From: Steromphala cineraria | Lineage: Eukaryota; Mollusca; Gastropoda; Trochida; Trochidae | Assembly (NCBI GenBank): GCA_916613615.1 | Contig: OU744732.1 | Span: forward strand, 50,738,227 to 50,802,226 | DNA: 64,000 nt | Direction: 5' to 3' | Shown here: in pieces, positions 12,977 through 27,122 of the stretch | Position numbering within the stretch: the stretch's first letter is position 1 | Layout: each line of letters starts with the position of its first letter | Notes under the pieces: model-generated | Databases searched by the model: none | What the model was told of the DNA's origin: nothing | What the model saw: only the letters and a program-made list of their open reading frames with translations | Translations under genes and position numbers: made by a program

Positions 12977-13765
12977 ACTCTAGGTAGAGGAAAATTACAA
13001 GAGGGATGTACCGGAAAAACTCTTGATGAAGTCATCCCTATGTATTCCATTGGTTTTTGAGGGTACACCCCTCTTGTTAAAGCAATAAGGAGGTGCTTAG
13101 CTTAAACATTGTTTACAATGCAATGAATAGATTTATTTAATAGATATATAAATTTGAATATCAAAAATGTGAAAAAATACATCATCAAGATGGTAAGAAG
13201 TTAATAATTTTAATAAATGAAATTTGGAGATCATGAATTTCTTGACGAAAATATGCCATCAATTTTCTAAATTGTAGATTTGATATCGTACAACAATATT
13301 GACTTTCTTTAAAAAGTGCTTATATTTCATCATATCTTTAATATTTTTATTAGAACTGAATTCTTTTCATCTTTGTTTGATATGTTATCTAAATGTTAAT
13401 CTGTTGGTATTTACCAAAATGGCATTTGAAAGTATGATGTATATATATATTGAATCATCAATTCGAAACCAGGTTTTGACTAAAACAAAATGTAACAGGT
13501 TTACTGTGTTCATTGTTATAATGAATGAAAATAAATGATAAAAAATGATAATGAAATAAAACTTACTCATGATTGACAATCTGAAGATGTAAGTTTAATT
13601 AGCATTTTATATTTCAAAATGAAGATATTTGCAAGATTTTTGGGTTATTGAAAGCAGTTTTCGGCAAATTTTTGCTTACTTAGACTTATAAGGCCCTAAT
13701 TTGTATAGCTGGTTCTGAACTCCCAAGAGTTGAAAATGTTGTCACCCTTTCACTAAGGTTATACC

Positions 13766-14196
13766 TTAAAAGGCGCCTCTCGGTGATTTTCATCATATTT
13801 TCTTTTCTTTTGTGACGCATGTAAATATCATAATTCATTATATGGATAAAAGATTCCGATACATTCGTCCGAAAATGGAAAATTTACAACAAATACATGT
13901 TTTCTAGGATCACCTAAATGTAACACAAATTCACACTTCAAGCTGATACTTACAAATAACCTATCAAACGTCACCAACTCATAACTGTGATTCTAAATGC
14001 TTTAGATAAATTATTTTTCACGGATTGACGTGTGTTAAGGTTTTCGATCAATACATCGCATCTTCAAATCCTCCTGTTGTCATTTTTTGACGCCGAATAT
14101 CTTTAAAATGGTTCTGTCTTGCAACAGTCGATACATCTCTATCAGATGACACTGTTGGTGAAGTTTTGCAAATATGATCACGGATTGGCTACTTAA
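13766..14196. mobile_element. TTAA-type MITE, family 2 (Q2 copy)
   Basis: Same insertion as 1289-1719. The right end, CACGGATTGGCTACTTAA, is closest to the family end at 62260. Confidence 0.65.
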
Positions 14197-15832
14197 TGAT
14201 CTAAACTCATCAATTTATTTATTTAATTGAATGACGTTGAATGTGTCAGAGGTGTATCTAGTAGACTGGACACATATTATATAGTTACCAACACGATCCG
14301 GATGTCACAGAATGCTTTGCAAAGCAAGAAGTCCATTGTAATATGGTAAAACGCTTTCTAGATAACATTTCTCTTTAATGTTCATCCATTGATAGGTTGT
14401 ATTAAATTTGTCATGTATTTTATTATCTTGCCAGACGTTCATTATGCTTTCAGACTGTTTGATTGTTTTGACAATTATATAGAAAAACGGAGAGCCGTTA
14501 AGAGATGAAAAGAAAATGTTTCATTTAAACAATTTTGCTGTTATTCAGGACAGTCATGGTAAAGTTAAACAGATTATTTATCTTCCCTATAATCTTAAAT
14601 GTTATACTTTCTAAATTAAAGTTTTAATATTTACATAATTTTCGTACAGTTTATTCATAAATATGATGTCAATTCAAATTTAACCGTATCAAGTTTCCAT
14701 GCAAAAATTTATAAAAAATATAATTTTAATAGCAAAATGCAAACTCATTTAATGCTAGGATTTTGTTGTTATGAACAGATACATTGAGAATAAAATTACA
14801 TGTCTCCAGCTCTTTCCAAACCAAAAGGAATATGAATATGTCAAGATACTGTTATTTCTTTGTAAGAAAATATTTTGATCATACATTGAAGATAAAACTT
14901 GTTCAACATATTATGTGATACTAGAAATCACATATTCAAATGATTTATTCTCGACTAGAACAAGATGTAAATAGCTTACCTCATGAAGACATTTTTCCTA
15001 CAGATGAATTTGATAGTTACGTTGACATAAATAAGTAGAAATGATGTTACGACAGCTGTAAACCAGCTGATGTTCAAAATCTTATGTCAAATCTTCTTTG
15101 GAGTCACGTGACCAATTACGATTACTTTGAAACTTCAACTGTACTTTTAGCAACTGAGCCTTACAAACTGAATATACATGTCTGTCTGTCTATAATTTCT
15201 TCTTGGTTCACTGCACTGTTGGTATTCAAACCTCTTATTTTTTTGATACTATGAACTAGGTATCTGATATAATAAATAAATTTTACATTGAATAAATTTG
15301 AATTTAAACTATAGTTAAATTTCATGTATTAACTTTCAATGGAAAGATATTTTTTCTTAAACTGTGTATCAACAAAATCAAAGAATGAAATACATAACCA
15401 ATATGTAAAAAGCAATGAATATGGAAAAATAAGGGGAAAATATACTAACAACGGAAATTGCATAGACGTTTTCTCATTGACCAAGATACAGCAGCTGTGA
15501 TAGACATTCTTGACAAACTAATATATGACACATATTATGGGGGAAGAGTCATTTGGATATATTGCGAAACGTATCAGTGTTTTTATGATAATTATCATCT
15601 TCAGTAAGTACCCGAAAAGCTCTTTAAACGTCACATCAGAAATTTGATACTCAATTATCGTGCAAAAGAAAGTACGAAACTCATTTTGAACATATAATGT
15701 CAATACACCAGGTATTTGAGTGAATATATGATTTGATAGATTGGAAAATTATCGATAAATGGAATTACTCGTTAAACTATACCATACAACTACACAACAT
15801 TATCACTTTTTCAGCCAGTCAGAATTCATATG

Positions 15833-16200
15833 TTAAAGGGGCAGTAGCACGTTTTTTGATATTTTCATATTTCAAAATTTTCACTGATAATTGTAAGTTA
15901 ATGCTAAACGTATTATTTTTTCAGTGTCAAAAATCCCATTACAATAGCCAATCATCCACAGTCAGAGGACAAAGCATGAAGATTCACATAAAATCCATTT
16001 GCGGCCATTTTGTGTGAACACCTTTAATTCATTTTTTGTAAGGAAAAGAAATCACATGGCTAAACTTTAATAACGTTATATATTTGAATTATTACTGCTC
16101 CATTTAGTTTAAATACATTGTCTCGCAATTGGAACCATTAATTTTCATTTTCCTGACATCATCTTATATTCCCCCTAAAAACGTGCTACAGCCCTTTTAA
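15833..16200 (+). mobile_element. TTAA-type MITE, family 1, site empty in Q1
   Basis: Inserted at ATGTTAAAGACAC. Q1 keeps the empty site at 3402-3412 and Q3 shares the insertion (24995-25357). The right end reads GTGCTACAGCCC, a T-to-A change shared only with Q3, so the insertion preceded the Q2/Q3 duplication. Confidence 0.92.
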
Positions 16201-19200
16201 AGACACAATAACATAAAAAGATTTTATCAATATATCACATGAATTGCACCAGTATGCGCCTCATTATGGACCTTAATAGCATGTTTGTTGCTATTTGTTT
16301 GTTTATTTTTTACGTGTGTTATAATTTCTTTTATACATGGTAATTAATAATTAACCTTACAAGTCAAGAATGAATATGATCAATTATATACTAAAATATC
16401 ATGTTTACTGTAGAAATAATTGAATAATGAAAAATTAAAAACTTTAACAAAAGCAAATTTAAATATCATATCTGCAATAACTGTTGAAATTTGTCGAGAT
16501 TAAATATATCATTATGCTGTTAAATAAGTTTTTCCAAGTAATTTCGCAATTTTGAAATCAGAAAGTAATACATTTTATTAGAAAATGTGGCCTTTATATA
16601 ATAGAAATGATGGATGATCTTTTCACATAAGTGCATATATTTCATTACACCTTTAATTGTCTATCAACACATGAATATTGATGGTTTGTTATTCTTATGA
16701 TGTTGGTTTTTAACGTCTTTTAACGACAGGAGACTGTTTGTCGAAGGCTACTTGTTAAAGAAAATTTCAATTTAGTGAAACATAAACTGAATACCAGAGA
16801 TGAAGACTGAATGTTAATGTGCTGATTTTAAGCGTTAACGTCTGTAGATCATGAAACAATAGAATTCTAAAAGATATAAAATGGACTTAACTACATAACA
16901 TTAATTCATAGGAGATAAGAAAGGGTATACATCTATAGATGTATTTTGTGATATTCATTTAGATTATTTAGACTCGCTAGTAAATATATAATGATAGTAG
17001 AATATAGATTTCGTACATCAAATGAGATGTACATTTGGTATTGAAATGGATAAATTCTTGGTATAACTTTTTACGAAATACTGATGATGATGATAATAAA
17101 GTTGACTATTGTTTTGGAAATGTTTTTATTTCAGTCATAACCAGTTTAAGTTTTTGATTGTGTGATATTTATACCGTTTACCTGTGCATTATTGTTGAAT
17201 CTTAAGATATTGTGAAGTCAGTGGTGATTTTGTTGTTTTTTTGTAAGCAGTTTCATCTTCAACTTATTTATGTTGACGACATATGCAACCTATCAGAATC
17301 TAAAACTTATGACTTTTAATGTATAAAAATGATAAACAATGTTTTGATGTTAAAATGTTATACAGAAAATACACTTTGCATTGTCTAAAATCCTAAAGAC
17401 CTTACAATGTTATAAAAATGCCTTTCCTCAACTGACTTCCATTGCAGCAGTTGTCTTTTTTCTTTGTTGTATAACATGATGATGGAAAGGGTTTTTAGAA
17501 TAAACTTGTTGTCCAAGCTACCCATCTGTGACTCGAATATTTAAAAATACTTAAACGAATGTAACCTTTAATTGCAATAATAGTGTTTTCTTTAAACTGA
17601 TTGTTTGTTGTGGCGAACACTTTATTGTTTTCCTTTGACCAATCCCACTAATTTTACAGAAGTGATAAATCATTTATTTATAGCAAAATGATCAATGTGA
17701 ATTGCATTTGTTTATACCAAAGCAGTCTATCTACGTCTTTGATCACACAATGTACCTTAACTTTTATTACTTACTTGCGTATTCTAGTGCAAATGCAAAT
17801 TTAGAATGTCTTTGGTTGAGATTCAGTTTGTGTTAAGGTATAAATAATATCATCCGAGTGTTTTCTGATATCAATTATATAAAAGTAACAAAATCCGAGG
17901 CTTGCCGATGAAAATTTACTTTTATGAACGAGTGATGATATATTTGATATCCGAAGACATGAGGGTGAGATTCTAGTTATCATCATAAATCATGTTTAAT
18001 TACATTTGCATGAAAGATGTACACCTTTGAACATAGCATTGGCCTAAAACTCCAAAACCAGTGATGTCATAGCATTGTGACGTCGCCGTGTTTATGGTGT
18101 CAGGGGCATTGTGATGTCATTATGTTTATGGCATCATAGCATTGTGACGTCCTTTCCTGATGATGAAAACGTTTGTGATGTTATGCACTTGCCGATGACA
18201 AGGCATTGTTCAAAATCTACTGTCACACCAATATCCCCTAAGAGATATCGCTTATATTTCCACAAGTGATATCACCTATGGAACACAGTTTTGGATGATA
18301 AATTTGTATAATATGCCTAACATAACCGTAAAACTTTTGACAAGTCATTGAAGTGACCAGGGGTCCAAAATTTTAAAATCCTTTTTTCATTATTCTCTAT
18401 AAAATCCCAAGTAAGTGACCAAAAGCTTTAGGCCTTGGTCATATTTGTTCCTTATGTAATGTAATAATGTATAATGATGCCAATTTCCCTATAGGAATGT
18501 ATATGGAAGATTTAAATCGAAATTAAGAAAATCGCAATTTCAAAGATATGACCCAATCTGTCTATTTTTCCTGCAAAAATTTGAAGTTATGTACCAATGA
18601 GTAGACACTCCCAGAACATGAATATTATCTTTTTGTCATTTCTGCTGGATTTATTTGATTGACGTCCAAATTAAATCCTAATGACATGACATTGATTTTT
18701 TTGGCATAATGGTACCACGAAAGTAAGGCTCTGTGTAGGTTAGTGATACATTACGTCTTATTACTGCTCAAGTTTGGACGCTGTTACTTGATATGGACAA
18801 CCATCCTTACACAAAGATCGAAAATGATCTATTGTTTCTCAGAAAATGTTACAAAAGAGTCACTGTGTTGTTTCGTGTCTCAATTTGTGTAAAAAAGTTA
18901 TTTTATAGATCAATCTCCTTCACCGAGATAATAATGCAAACATTTTTTAGAGGAAAATTTACTAATTACTTGAAAACATTTAAGAAAAAAATGGTTTCTC
19001 TTTTTAATGTCTTGATTTTATGTTTTCTATACATTGACTTCTCGTTTGTATCAAACCAATATAATAAACGATGAAAATCACCTTTTTTTTCTTTGGTTAA
19101 TCCTGAGTGTGAAAAATGAAATCAACCTATAGCATATTTATAACATCAATAGCTCTTAAACGTCAATTTCTTTATGAGCACAATAATTTTGAATTATTTA

Positions 19201-19201
19201 G

Positions 19202-21578
19202 AGATGATACAGTGATATTGTGAAACTAAATTCTAGGTCTTTAATGTTTGCTAATTGTTTAAGGATATCCACCAACCCAAGATCTCACTGAATACTCATC
19301 ACGTTAAGAAGTCCATTTGTAATTTGACAAACACTTTGCAAATGTCGTTTCTCGGTGTCATGTTGCTCACGTGATAAATTATATTTGATCTGACATTTAG
19401 ATTTTATTGTCTCAGATTTCTGTAAACTTTCAGACAATTAAATTGATACATTTGACAACCAGCTAACAAGAAAAAACCCATGAGAGACGAAAGAAAGATG
19501 TTCCAATTATACAATACTGGCTTCGTCATGAAGGGCAGTTGCGTCTCGGTCTAGCTATTGTTTATTCCCCACATAATTTGCATTATATACTTATTTCTTT
19601 TGAATAATAGTTCGTATTTCATGGAAAGTGTTAAAAGCTGTTAATTGAAATGTAGTTTTATCATGATTGTGTGTTTAAGATAATCATGATTTAATGTTTT
19701 TATTGTATAACAAAATACTAGTGAACCTATGCTTATCATAATTAAGTTGTTTTAATAAAATTATTTAAATGTCATGATAAACTACAAAAAGTTATTTTTT
19801 TGGGAAAGAATAAGATTAAGAATGATGTAATAACATTGCAATTCCTGTTTAAGACATGATGTCATTTCAGATTCTATCGAGGAGTATTTATGCAATTTTG
19901 TTTTAATTTCAACATTTCAATGCAGTTTATATTCTTTACACGGATCTCAACTTGATTAATCACTGGTTTTGTTATGGGTAAACGTAGTATTTTTCTTTGA
20001 TATTCAAATCAGCCAATTGTTTTAAAATTGTGGAACATACTCAAGAAAAATTGAAATTTCATTAAAAAATGCGAAATGATTGAACTTTGGATAACATACT
20101 GTGTACTCTCAATAGAACATCATTTAGACAGATGTGGTTGTATCCCTGCTTGGGTATCATTATGATAACAGTTTTGGTTCTCATAAAGAATCTTTATTGG
20201 AAATACTGAGGTGAGGTGAGGTGAGGTGAGGTGAGGTGAGGTGAGGTGAGGTGAGGTGAGGTGAGGTGAGGTGAGGTGAGGTGAGGTGAGGTGAGGTGAG
20301 GTGAGGTGAGGTGAGGTGAGGTGAGGTGAGGTGAGGTGAGGTGAGGTGAGGTGAGGTGAGGTGAGGTGAGGTGAGGTGAGGTGAGGTGAGGTGAGGTGAG
20401 GTGAGGTGAGGTGATGGACTGTTCAAGAAAGAGAAACGCCCAAGCGGTGTTAAGCACTAACTCACTCACTTACTTGCTTACAGACAGAAAGCCCGCAGCA
20501 CTATTGTGGCTATGCATTGCGGTGAAGTTTACGAGCATCGACTGGAACAAATGTACTATGAGTGGTATCGTGCTAAAATTCAGTGTAGCATTGGAGCCAA
20601 ACCCTACCGTGCATAGAACAGTTTTTTTAAACTGCAGAAAAAGCAACCAAGCCCCTGGCGGGATTCAAACCCTGGATATCTTGATCCATAGACGAACGTG
20701 TTAACATCTGCGCTATCCCCCAAGGAAATAATGAACCACATATTCATTATCATATATTGTTTAAACAGTCAAATCAGGTGTTTAACTCCAAATTTATTTC
20801 ACTAAAACTGTCAAAACTGATATTGACTTGAGTTACTAAAAATAGACTAGATGACGTCACACCAATGTATCATGACATTATTGGTCCACAATCAAAGCAA
20901 TATGATCAGATTTACGCTGACTGTAGGTTTTTGTACTATTTTCATTTTTAGAATGAAAGATTTCTTGACTGGTGAAGTTGGTTAATACGTTTTTTTACCT
21001 TTCTACATAGATATTGACCTTATCACCAGACGAACATTTTTAATTTTGTACATCGATGAAAATCGATATTTACAGTGTATGTACTACTTTTTAAAAATAG
21101 ATCACTTTAAATCACATTGACTTTAGTAACTTTGTTAATGCACAATTCCACACTTTTCATGAGACTGTGTAACCTAAATAAACAAGAAAACATTTTACAA
21201 ATATAGAAACCAATGAATATGGATACAAGACTGACAAGTACAGTGAGAACGGATATTTTACAGCCAGTTTATGACTAACCAAGGCGATTGTGGTGGGCTT
21301 AGATACTTTTGACGACATAGTTGACATACTTGACAAAATAAATGAGAATGCTTTCAAGTCACCAGATCCATACAATTGCCAAGCACGTTGCTTGTAATAA
21401 AATTCTATAAACAATCTTTTCAACTTGAAATATCGGCAAGAGACTCAGTGTGGTTTAACCTGTGTAAAGAAGAGTGTTCATTTGATTTGAAACCAAATAT
21501 ACATGTTAATTCGAATACATTACTCAATTCTTAGCAGTGATATAGTTTAATGTATTGAAATCCCTAAAAGAATTATTC
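19202..21578. repeat. Large tandem duplication unit, P segment copy 2
   Basis: Near-identical to 10293-12476. It is about 190 bp longer because the SINE tail is expanded by about 29 pentamers and an internal SINE stretch of about 45 bp is retained. Confidence 0.9.
20206..20723 (-). mobile_element. tRNA-derived SINE with expanded pentanucleotide tail (P2)
   Basis: Same insertion as 11300-11618, with flanks GGAAATA at 20199-20205 and 20724-20730. Box A here is TAGCGCAGATG (20705-20715), better preserved than in P1. Box B is at 20661-20671. The tail at 20207-20414 is about 41.6 uninterrupted pentamers. The tract is open in several frames and so yields long Ser-Pro-His-Leu-Thr repeat ORFs that are artefacts. 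Confidence 0.8.
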
Positions 21579-21711
21579 AGAGACAACAAATGACTGTTAC
21601 AAAATCACTAAGAGACAAAACACAGAACTATGGGGGGAAATAATGTGGCAAGTGGTTACATGTATAACATAGGGATCCACTAAAGGATACTAGCGAGTAC
21701 AGATAATGTGG

Positions 21712-22078
21712 TTAAAGGGGCAGTAGCATGTTTTAAGGGGGAATATAAGGTGATGTCAGGAACATGATAATTAATGGTTCCAATTGAAAGACAATGTGTT
21801 CAAACTAAATGGGGCAGTAATACTTCAAATTTATAACGTAAAGTTTAGCCATGCGACTGCTTTTTCTTACATAAAATGAATTAAAGGTGTTCACACAAAA
21901 TGGTCGACAGTGGATTTTATGTGAATCTTCATACTTTGTTCTCTGACTGTTGATGATTGGTTTGTGTAATGAGATTTTTGTCACTGTCAAAAAAAATACA
22001 TTTAGCATTAACTTACAATTATCAGTGAAAGTTTAGAAATATAAAATTATCAAAAAAAACGTGCTACTGCCCCTTTAA
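21712..22078 (-). mobile_element. TTAA-type MITE, family 1 (Q3, left copy)
   Basis: Orthologous to 134-500 and 12610-12976, with TTAA at both ends. Confidence 0.88.
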
Positions 22079-22867
22079 ACTCTAGGTAGAGGAAAATTAC
22101 AAGAGGGATGTACCGGAAAAACTCTTGATGAAGTCATCCCTACGTATTCCATTGGTTTTTGAGGGTACACCCCTCTTGTTAAAGCAATAAGGAGGTGCTT
22201 AGCTTAAACATTGTTTACAATGCAATGAATAGATTTATTTAATAGATATATACATTTGAATATCAAAAATGTGAAAAAATACATCATCAAGATGGTAAGA
22301 AGTTAATAATTTTAATAAATGAAATTTGGAGATCATGAATTTCTTGACGAAAATATGCCATCAATTTTCTAAATTGTAGATTTGATATCGTACAACAATA
22401 TTGACTTTCTTTAAAAAGTGCTTATGTTTCATCATATCTTTAATATTTTTATTAGAACTGAATTCTTTTCATCTTTGTTTGATATGTTATCTAAATGTTA
22501 ATCTGTTGGTATTTACCAAAATGGCATTTGAAAGTATGATGTATATATATATTGAATCATCAATTCGAAACCAGGTTTTGACTAAAACAAAATGTAACAG
22601 GTTTACTGTGTTCATTGTTATAATGAATGAAAATAAATGATAAAAAATGATAATGAAATAAAACTTACTCATGATTGACAGTCTGAAGATGTAAGTTTTA
22701 TTAGCATTTTATATTTCAAAATGAAGATATTTGCAAGATTTGTGGGTTCTTGAAAGCAGTTTTCGGCACATTTTTGCTTCCTTAGACTTATAAGGCCCTA
22801 ATTTGTATAGCTGGTTCTGAACTCCCAAGAGTTGAAAATGTTGTCACCCTTTCACTAAGGTTATACC

Positions 22868-23298
22868 TTAAAAGGCGCCTCTCGGTGATTTTCATCGTAT
22901 TTTCTTTTCTTTTGTGACGCATGTAAATATCATAATTCATTATATGGATAAAAGATTCCGATACATTCGTCCGAAAATGGAAAATTTACAACAAATACAT
23001 GTTTTCTAGGATCACCTAAATGTAACACAAATTCACACTTCAAGCTGATACTTACAAATAACCTATCAAACGTCACCAACTCATAACTGTGATTCTAAAT
23101 GCTTTAGATAAATTATTTTTCACGGATTGACGTGTGTTAAGGTTTTCGATCAATACATCGCATCTTCAAATCCTCCTGTTGTCATTTTTTGACGCCGAAT
23201 ATCTTTAAAATGGCTCTGTCTTGCAACAGTCGATACCTCTCTATCAGATGACACTGTTGGTGAAGTTTTGCAAATATGATCAAGGATTGGCAACTTAA
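22868..23298. mobile_element. TTAA-type MITE, family 2 (Q3 copy)
   Basis: Orthologous to 1289-1719, starting TTAAAAGGCGCC and ending ACTTAA. Confidence 0.62.
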
Positions 23299-23649
23299 TG
23301 ATCTAAACTCATCAATTTATTTATTTAATTGAATGACGTTGAATGTGTCAGAGGTGTATCTAGTAGACTGGACACATATTACAGAGTTACCAACACGATC
23401 CGGATGTCACAGAATGCTTTGCAAAGCAAGAAGTCCATTGTAATATGGTAAAACGCTTTCTAGATAATATTTCTCTTTAATGTGCATCAATTGATATGTT
23501 GTATTAAATTTGTCATGTATTTTATTATCTTGCCAGACGTTCATTATGCTTTCAGACTGTTTGATTGTTTTTGACAATTATATAGAAAAACGGTGAGCCA
23601 TTAAGAGATGAAAAGAAAATGTTTCATTTAAACAATTTTGCTGTGATTC

Positions 23650-23709
23650 CATTCTCTCCCCACAGAGGCAACTCAGTCTTACTTGAGCTGCCTCTGTGGG
23701 GAGAGAATG
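23650..23709. mobile_element. 60-bp foldback element with 9-bp target duplication (Q3)
   Basis: Same hairpin as 2071-2130. Flanks are CTGTGATTC (23641-23649) and CTGTTATTC (23710-23718). With the empty Q2 site CTGTTATTC, this defines a 9-bp target-site duplication with one later change. Duplications of 9 bp are typical of Mutator-like elements; assignment to that class is inference. Confidence 0.88.
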
Positions 23710-24994
23710 CTGTTATTCAGGACAGTCATGGTAAAGTAAAACAGATTATTTATCTTCCCCATAATCTTAAATGTTATACTTCTAAATTAAAGTTTTAATA
23801 TTTACATAATTCGTACAGTTTATTCATAAATATGATGTCAATTCAAATCTAACAGTTTCAAGTTTCCATGCAAAAATTTATAAAAAATATCATTTTAATA
23901 GCAAAATGCAAACTCATTTAATGCTATGATTTTGTTGTTATGAACAGATACATTGAGAATAAAATTACATGTCATATTCAGCTCTTTCCTAACCCAAAGG
24001 AATATGAATATGTCAAGATACTGTTATTTCTTTGTAAGAAAATATTTTGATCATACATTGAAGATAAAACTTGTTCAACATATTATGTGATATTAGAAAT
24101 CACATATTCAAATGATTTATTCTCGACTAGAACAAGATGTAAATAGCTTACCTCATGAAGACATTTTTCCTACAGATGAATTTGATAGTTACGTTGACAT
24201 AAATAAGTAGAAATGATGTTACGACAGCTGTAAACCAGCTGATGTTCAAAATCTTATGTCAAATCTTCTTTGGAGTCACGTGACCAATTACGATTACTTT
24301 GAAACTTCAACTGTACTTTTAGCAACTGAGCCTTACAAACTGAATAAACATGTCTGTCTGTCTATAATTTCTTCTTGGTTCACTGCACTGTTGGTATTCA
24401 AACCTCTTATTTTTTTGATACTATGAACTAGGTATCTGATATAATAAATAAATGTTACATTGAATAAATTTGAATTTAAACTATAGTTAAATTTCATGTA
24501 TTAACTTTCAATGGAAAGATATTTTTTCTTAATCTGTGTATCAACAAAATCAAAGAATGAAATACATAACCAATATGTAAAAAGCAATGAATATGGAAAA
24601 ATAAGGGGAAAATATACTAACAACGGAAATTGCATAGACGTTTTCTCATTGACCAAGATACAGCAGCTGTCATAGACATTCTTGACAAACTAATATATGA
24701 CACATATTATGGGGGAAGAGTCATTTGGAAACGTATCAGTGTTTTCATGATAGTTATCATCTTCAGTAAGTACCCGAAAAGCTCTTTAAACGTCACATAA
24801 GAAATTTGATACTCAATTATCGTGCAAAAGAAAGTAAAAAACTCATTTTGAACATATAATGTCAATGCACCAGGTATTTGAGTGAATATATGATTTGATT
24901 GATTGGACAATTATCGATAAATGGAATTACTCGTTAAACTATACAATACAACTACACAACGTTATCACTTTTTCAGTCAGTCAGAATTCATATG

Positions 24995-25357
24995 TTAAAG
25001 GGGCAGTAGCACGTTTTTTGATAATTTCATATTTCAAAATTTTCACTGATAAATGTAAGTTAATGCTAAACGTATTATGTCAGTGTCAAAGATCCCATTA
25101 CACAAGCCTATCATCCAGTCAGAGGACAAAGCATGAAGACTTACATAAAATCCATTTGCGGCCATTTTGTGTGAACACCTTTAATTCATTTTTTGTAAGG
25201 AAAAGAAATCACATGGCTAAACTTTAATAACGTTATATATTTGAATTATTACTGCTCCATTTAGTTTAAATACATTGTCTCGCAATTGGAACCATTAATT
25301 TTCATTTTCCTGACATTACCTTATATTCCCCCTAAAAACGTGCTACAGCCCCTTTAA
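24995..25357 (+). mobile_element. TTAA-type MITE, family 1 (Q3, second copy)
   Basis: Orthologous to 15833-16200 and absent from Q1. Ends with GCTACAGCCCCTTTAA. Confidence 0.92.
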
Positions 25358-27122
25358 AGACACAATAACATAACAAGATTTCATCAATATATCACATGAA
25401 TTGCACCAGTATGCGCCTCATTATGGACCTTAATAGCATGTTTGTTGCTATTTGTTTGTTTATTTTTTACGTGTGTTATACTTTCTTTTATACATGGTAA
25501 TTAATAATTAACCTTACAAGTCCAGAATGAATATGATCAATTATATACTAAAATATTATGTTTACTGTAGAAATTATTGATTTTTACAAATGTAACAAAA
25601 GCAAATTTAAATATCATATCTGCAATAACTGTTGAAATTTGTCGAGATTAAATATATCATTATGCTGTTAAATGAGTTTTTACAAGTAATTTCGCAATTT
25701 TGAAATCAGACAGTAATACATTTTATTAGACAATGTAGCCTTTATATAATAGAAATGATGGATGATCTTTTCACATAAGTGCATATATTTCATTACACTT
25801 TTAACTGTCTATCAACACATGAATATTGATGGTTTGTTATTCTTATGATGTTGGTTTTTAACGTCTTTTAACGACAGGAGACTGTTTGTCGAAGGCTACT
25901 TGTTAAAGAAAATTTCAATTTAGTGAAACATAAACTGAATACCAGAGATGAAGACTGAATGTTAATGTGCTGATTTTAAGCGTTAACGTCTGTAGAACAT
26001 GAAACAATAGAATTCTAAAAGAGATAAAATGGACTTAAGTACATAACATTAATTCATAGGAGATATAGATGTATTTTGTGATATTCATTAAGATTATTTA
26101 GACTCGCTAGTAAATATATAATGATAGTAGAATATAGATTTCGTACATCAAATGAGATGTACATTTGGTATTGAAATGGATAAATTTTTGGTATAACTAT
26201 TTACGAAATACTGATGATGATGATAATAAAGTTGACTATTGTTTTGGAAATGTTTTTATTTCAGTCATAACCAGTTTAACTAAAAGTTTTTGATTGTGTG
26301 ATCTTTATACCGTTTACCTGTGATTTATTGTTGAATCTTAAGATATTGTGAAGTCAGTGGTGGTTTTGTTGTTTTTTGTAAGTAGTTTCATCTTCAACTT
26401 ATTTATGTCGACGACATATGCAACCTATACCATATCAGAATCTAAAACTTATGACTTTTAATGTATAAAAAGGATATACAATGTTTTGATGTTAAAATGT
26501 TATATAGAAAATACACTTTGCATTGTCTAAAATTCTAAAGACCTTACAATGTTATAAAAATGCCTTTCCTCAACTGACTTCTACTGCCGCAGTTGTCTTT
26601 TTTCTTTGTTGTATAACATGATGATTGAAAGGGTTTGAGAATAAACTTGTTGTCCCAGCTATCCATCAGTGACTCGTATATTAAAAGAATACTTCAACGA
26701 ATGTAACCTTAAAATGCAATAATAGTGTTTTCTTTGAACTGATTGTTTGTTGTGGCGAACACTTTAATGTTTTCCTTTGACCAATCCCACTAATTTTACA
26801 GAAGTGATAAATCATTTATTTATAGCAAAATGATCAATGTGAATTGCATTTGTATATACCAAAGCAGTCCATCTACGTCTTTGATCACACAATGTACATT
26901 AACTTTTATTACTTACTTGCATATTCTAGTGCAAATGCAAATTAAGAATGTCTTTGGTTGAGATTCAGTTTGTGTTAAGGTATAAATAATATCATCCGAG
27001 TGTTTTATGATATCAATTATATAAAAGTAAAAAAAATCCGAGGCTTGCCGAGGAAAATTTACTTTTGTGAACGAGTGATGATATATTTGATATCCGAAGA
27101 CATGAGGGTGAGATTCTAGTTA

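Larger units (their letters stand above)
12477..19041. repeat. Large tandem duplication unit, copy Q2
   Basis: Second Q copy. It is near-identical to Q1 and Q3 over the first 1.9 kb and closer to Q3 than Q1 in the middle (for example 14990-16450). It retains about 1 kb (17384-18420) missing from Q1. It lacks the whole right half of Q: homology stops at 19041, after a block matching Q1 5938. The 160 bp at 19042-19201 joining it to P2 have no partner in the other copies. The segment 17755-18365 contains degraded sequence of the element family seen at 39427-40054. Confidence 0.9.

Noticed and set aside
20181..20469. Two overlapping minus-strand ORFs rich in Ser-Pro-His-Leu-Thr repeats (also 11103-11375).
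   Set aside because: They are translations of the GGTGA pentamer tail of a SINE. A 5-base repeat without stops stays open in several frames, so these are not proteins.
20411..20704. 97-codon plus-strand ORF with a GGIQTLDI-like C-terminal part.
   Set aside because: It reads antisense through the SINE's tRNA-like head; such peptides are a common artefact of SINE translation.
20661..20723. Functional tRNA gene on the minus strand.
   Set aside because: Boxes A and B are present, but the acceptor stem cannot pair and the sequence continues into a SINE body with target-site duplication.
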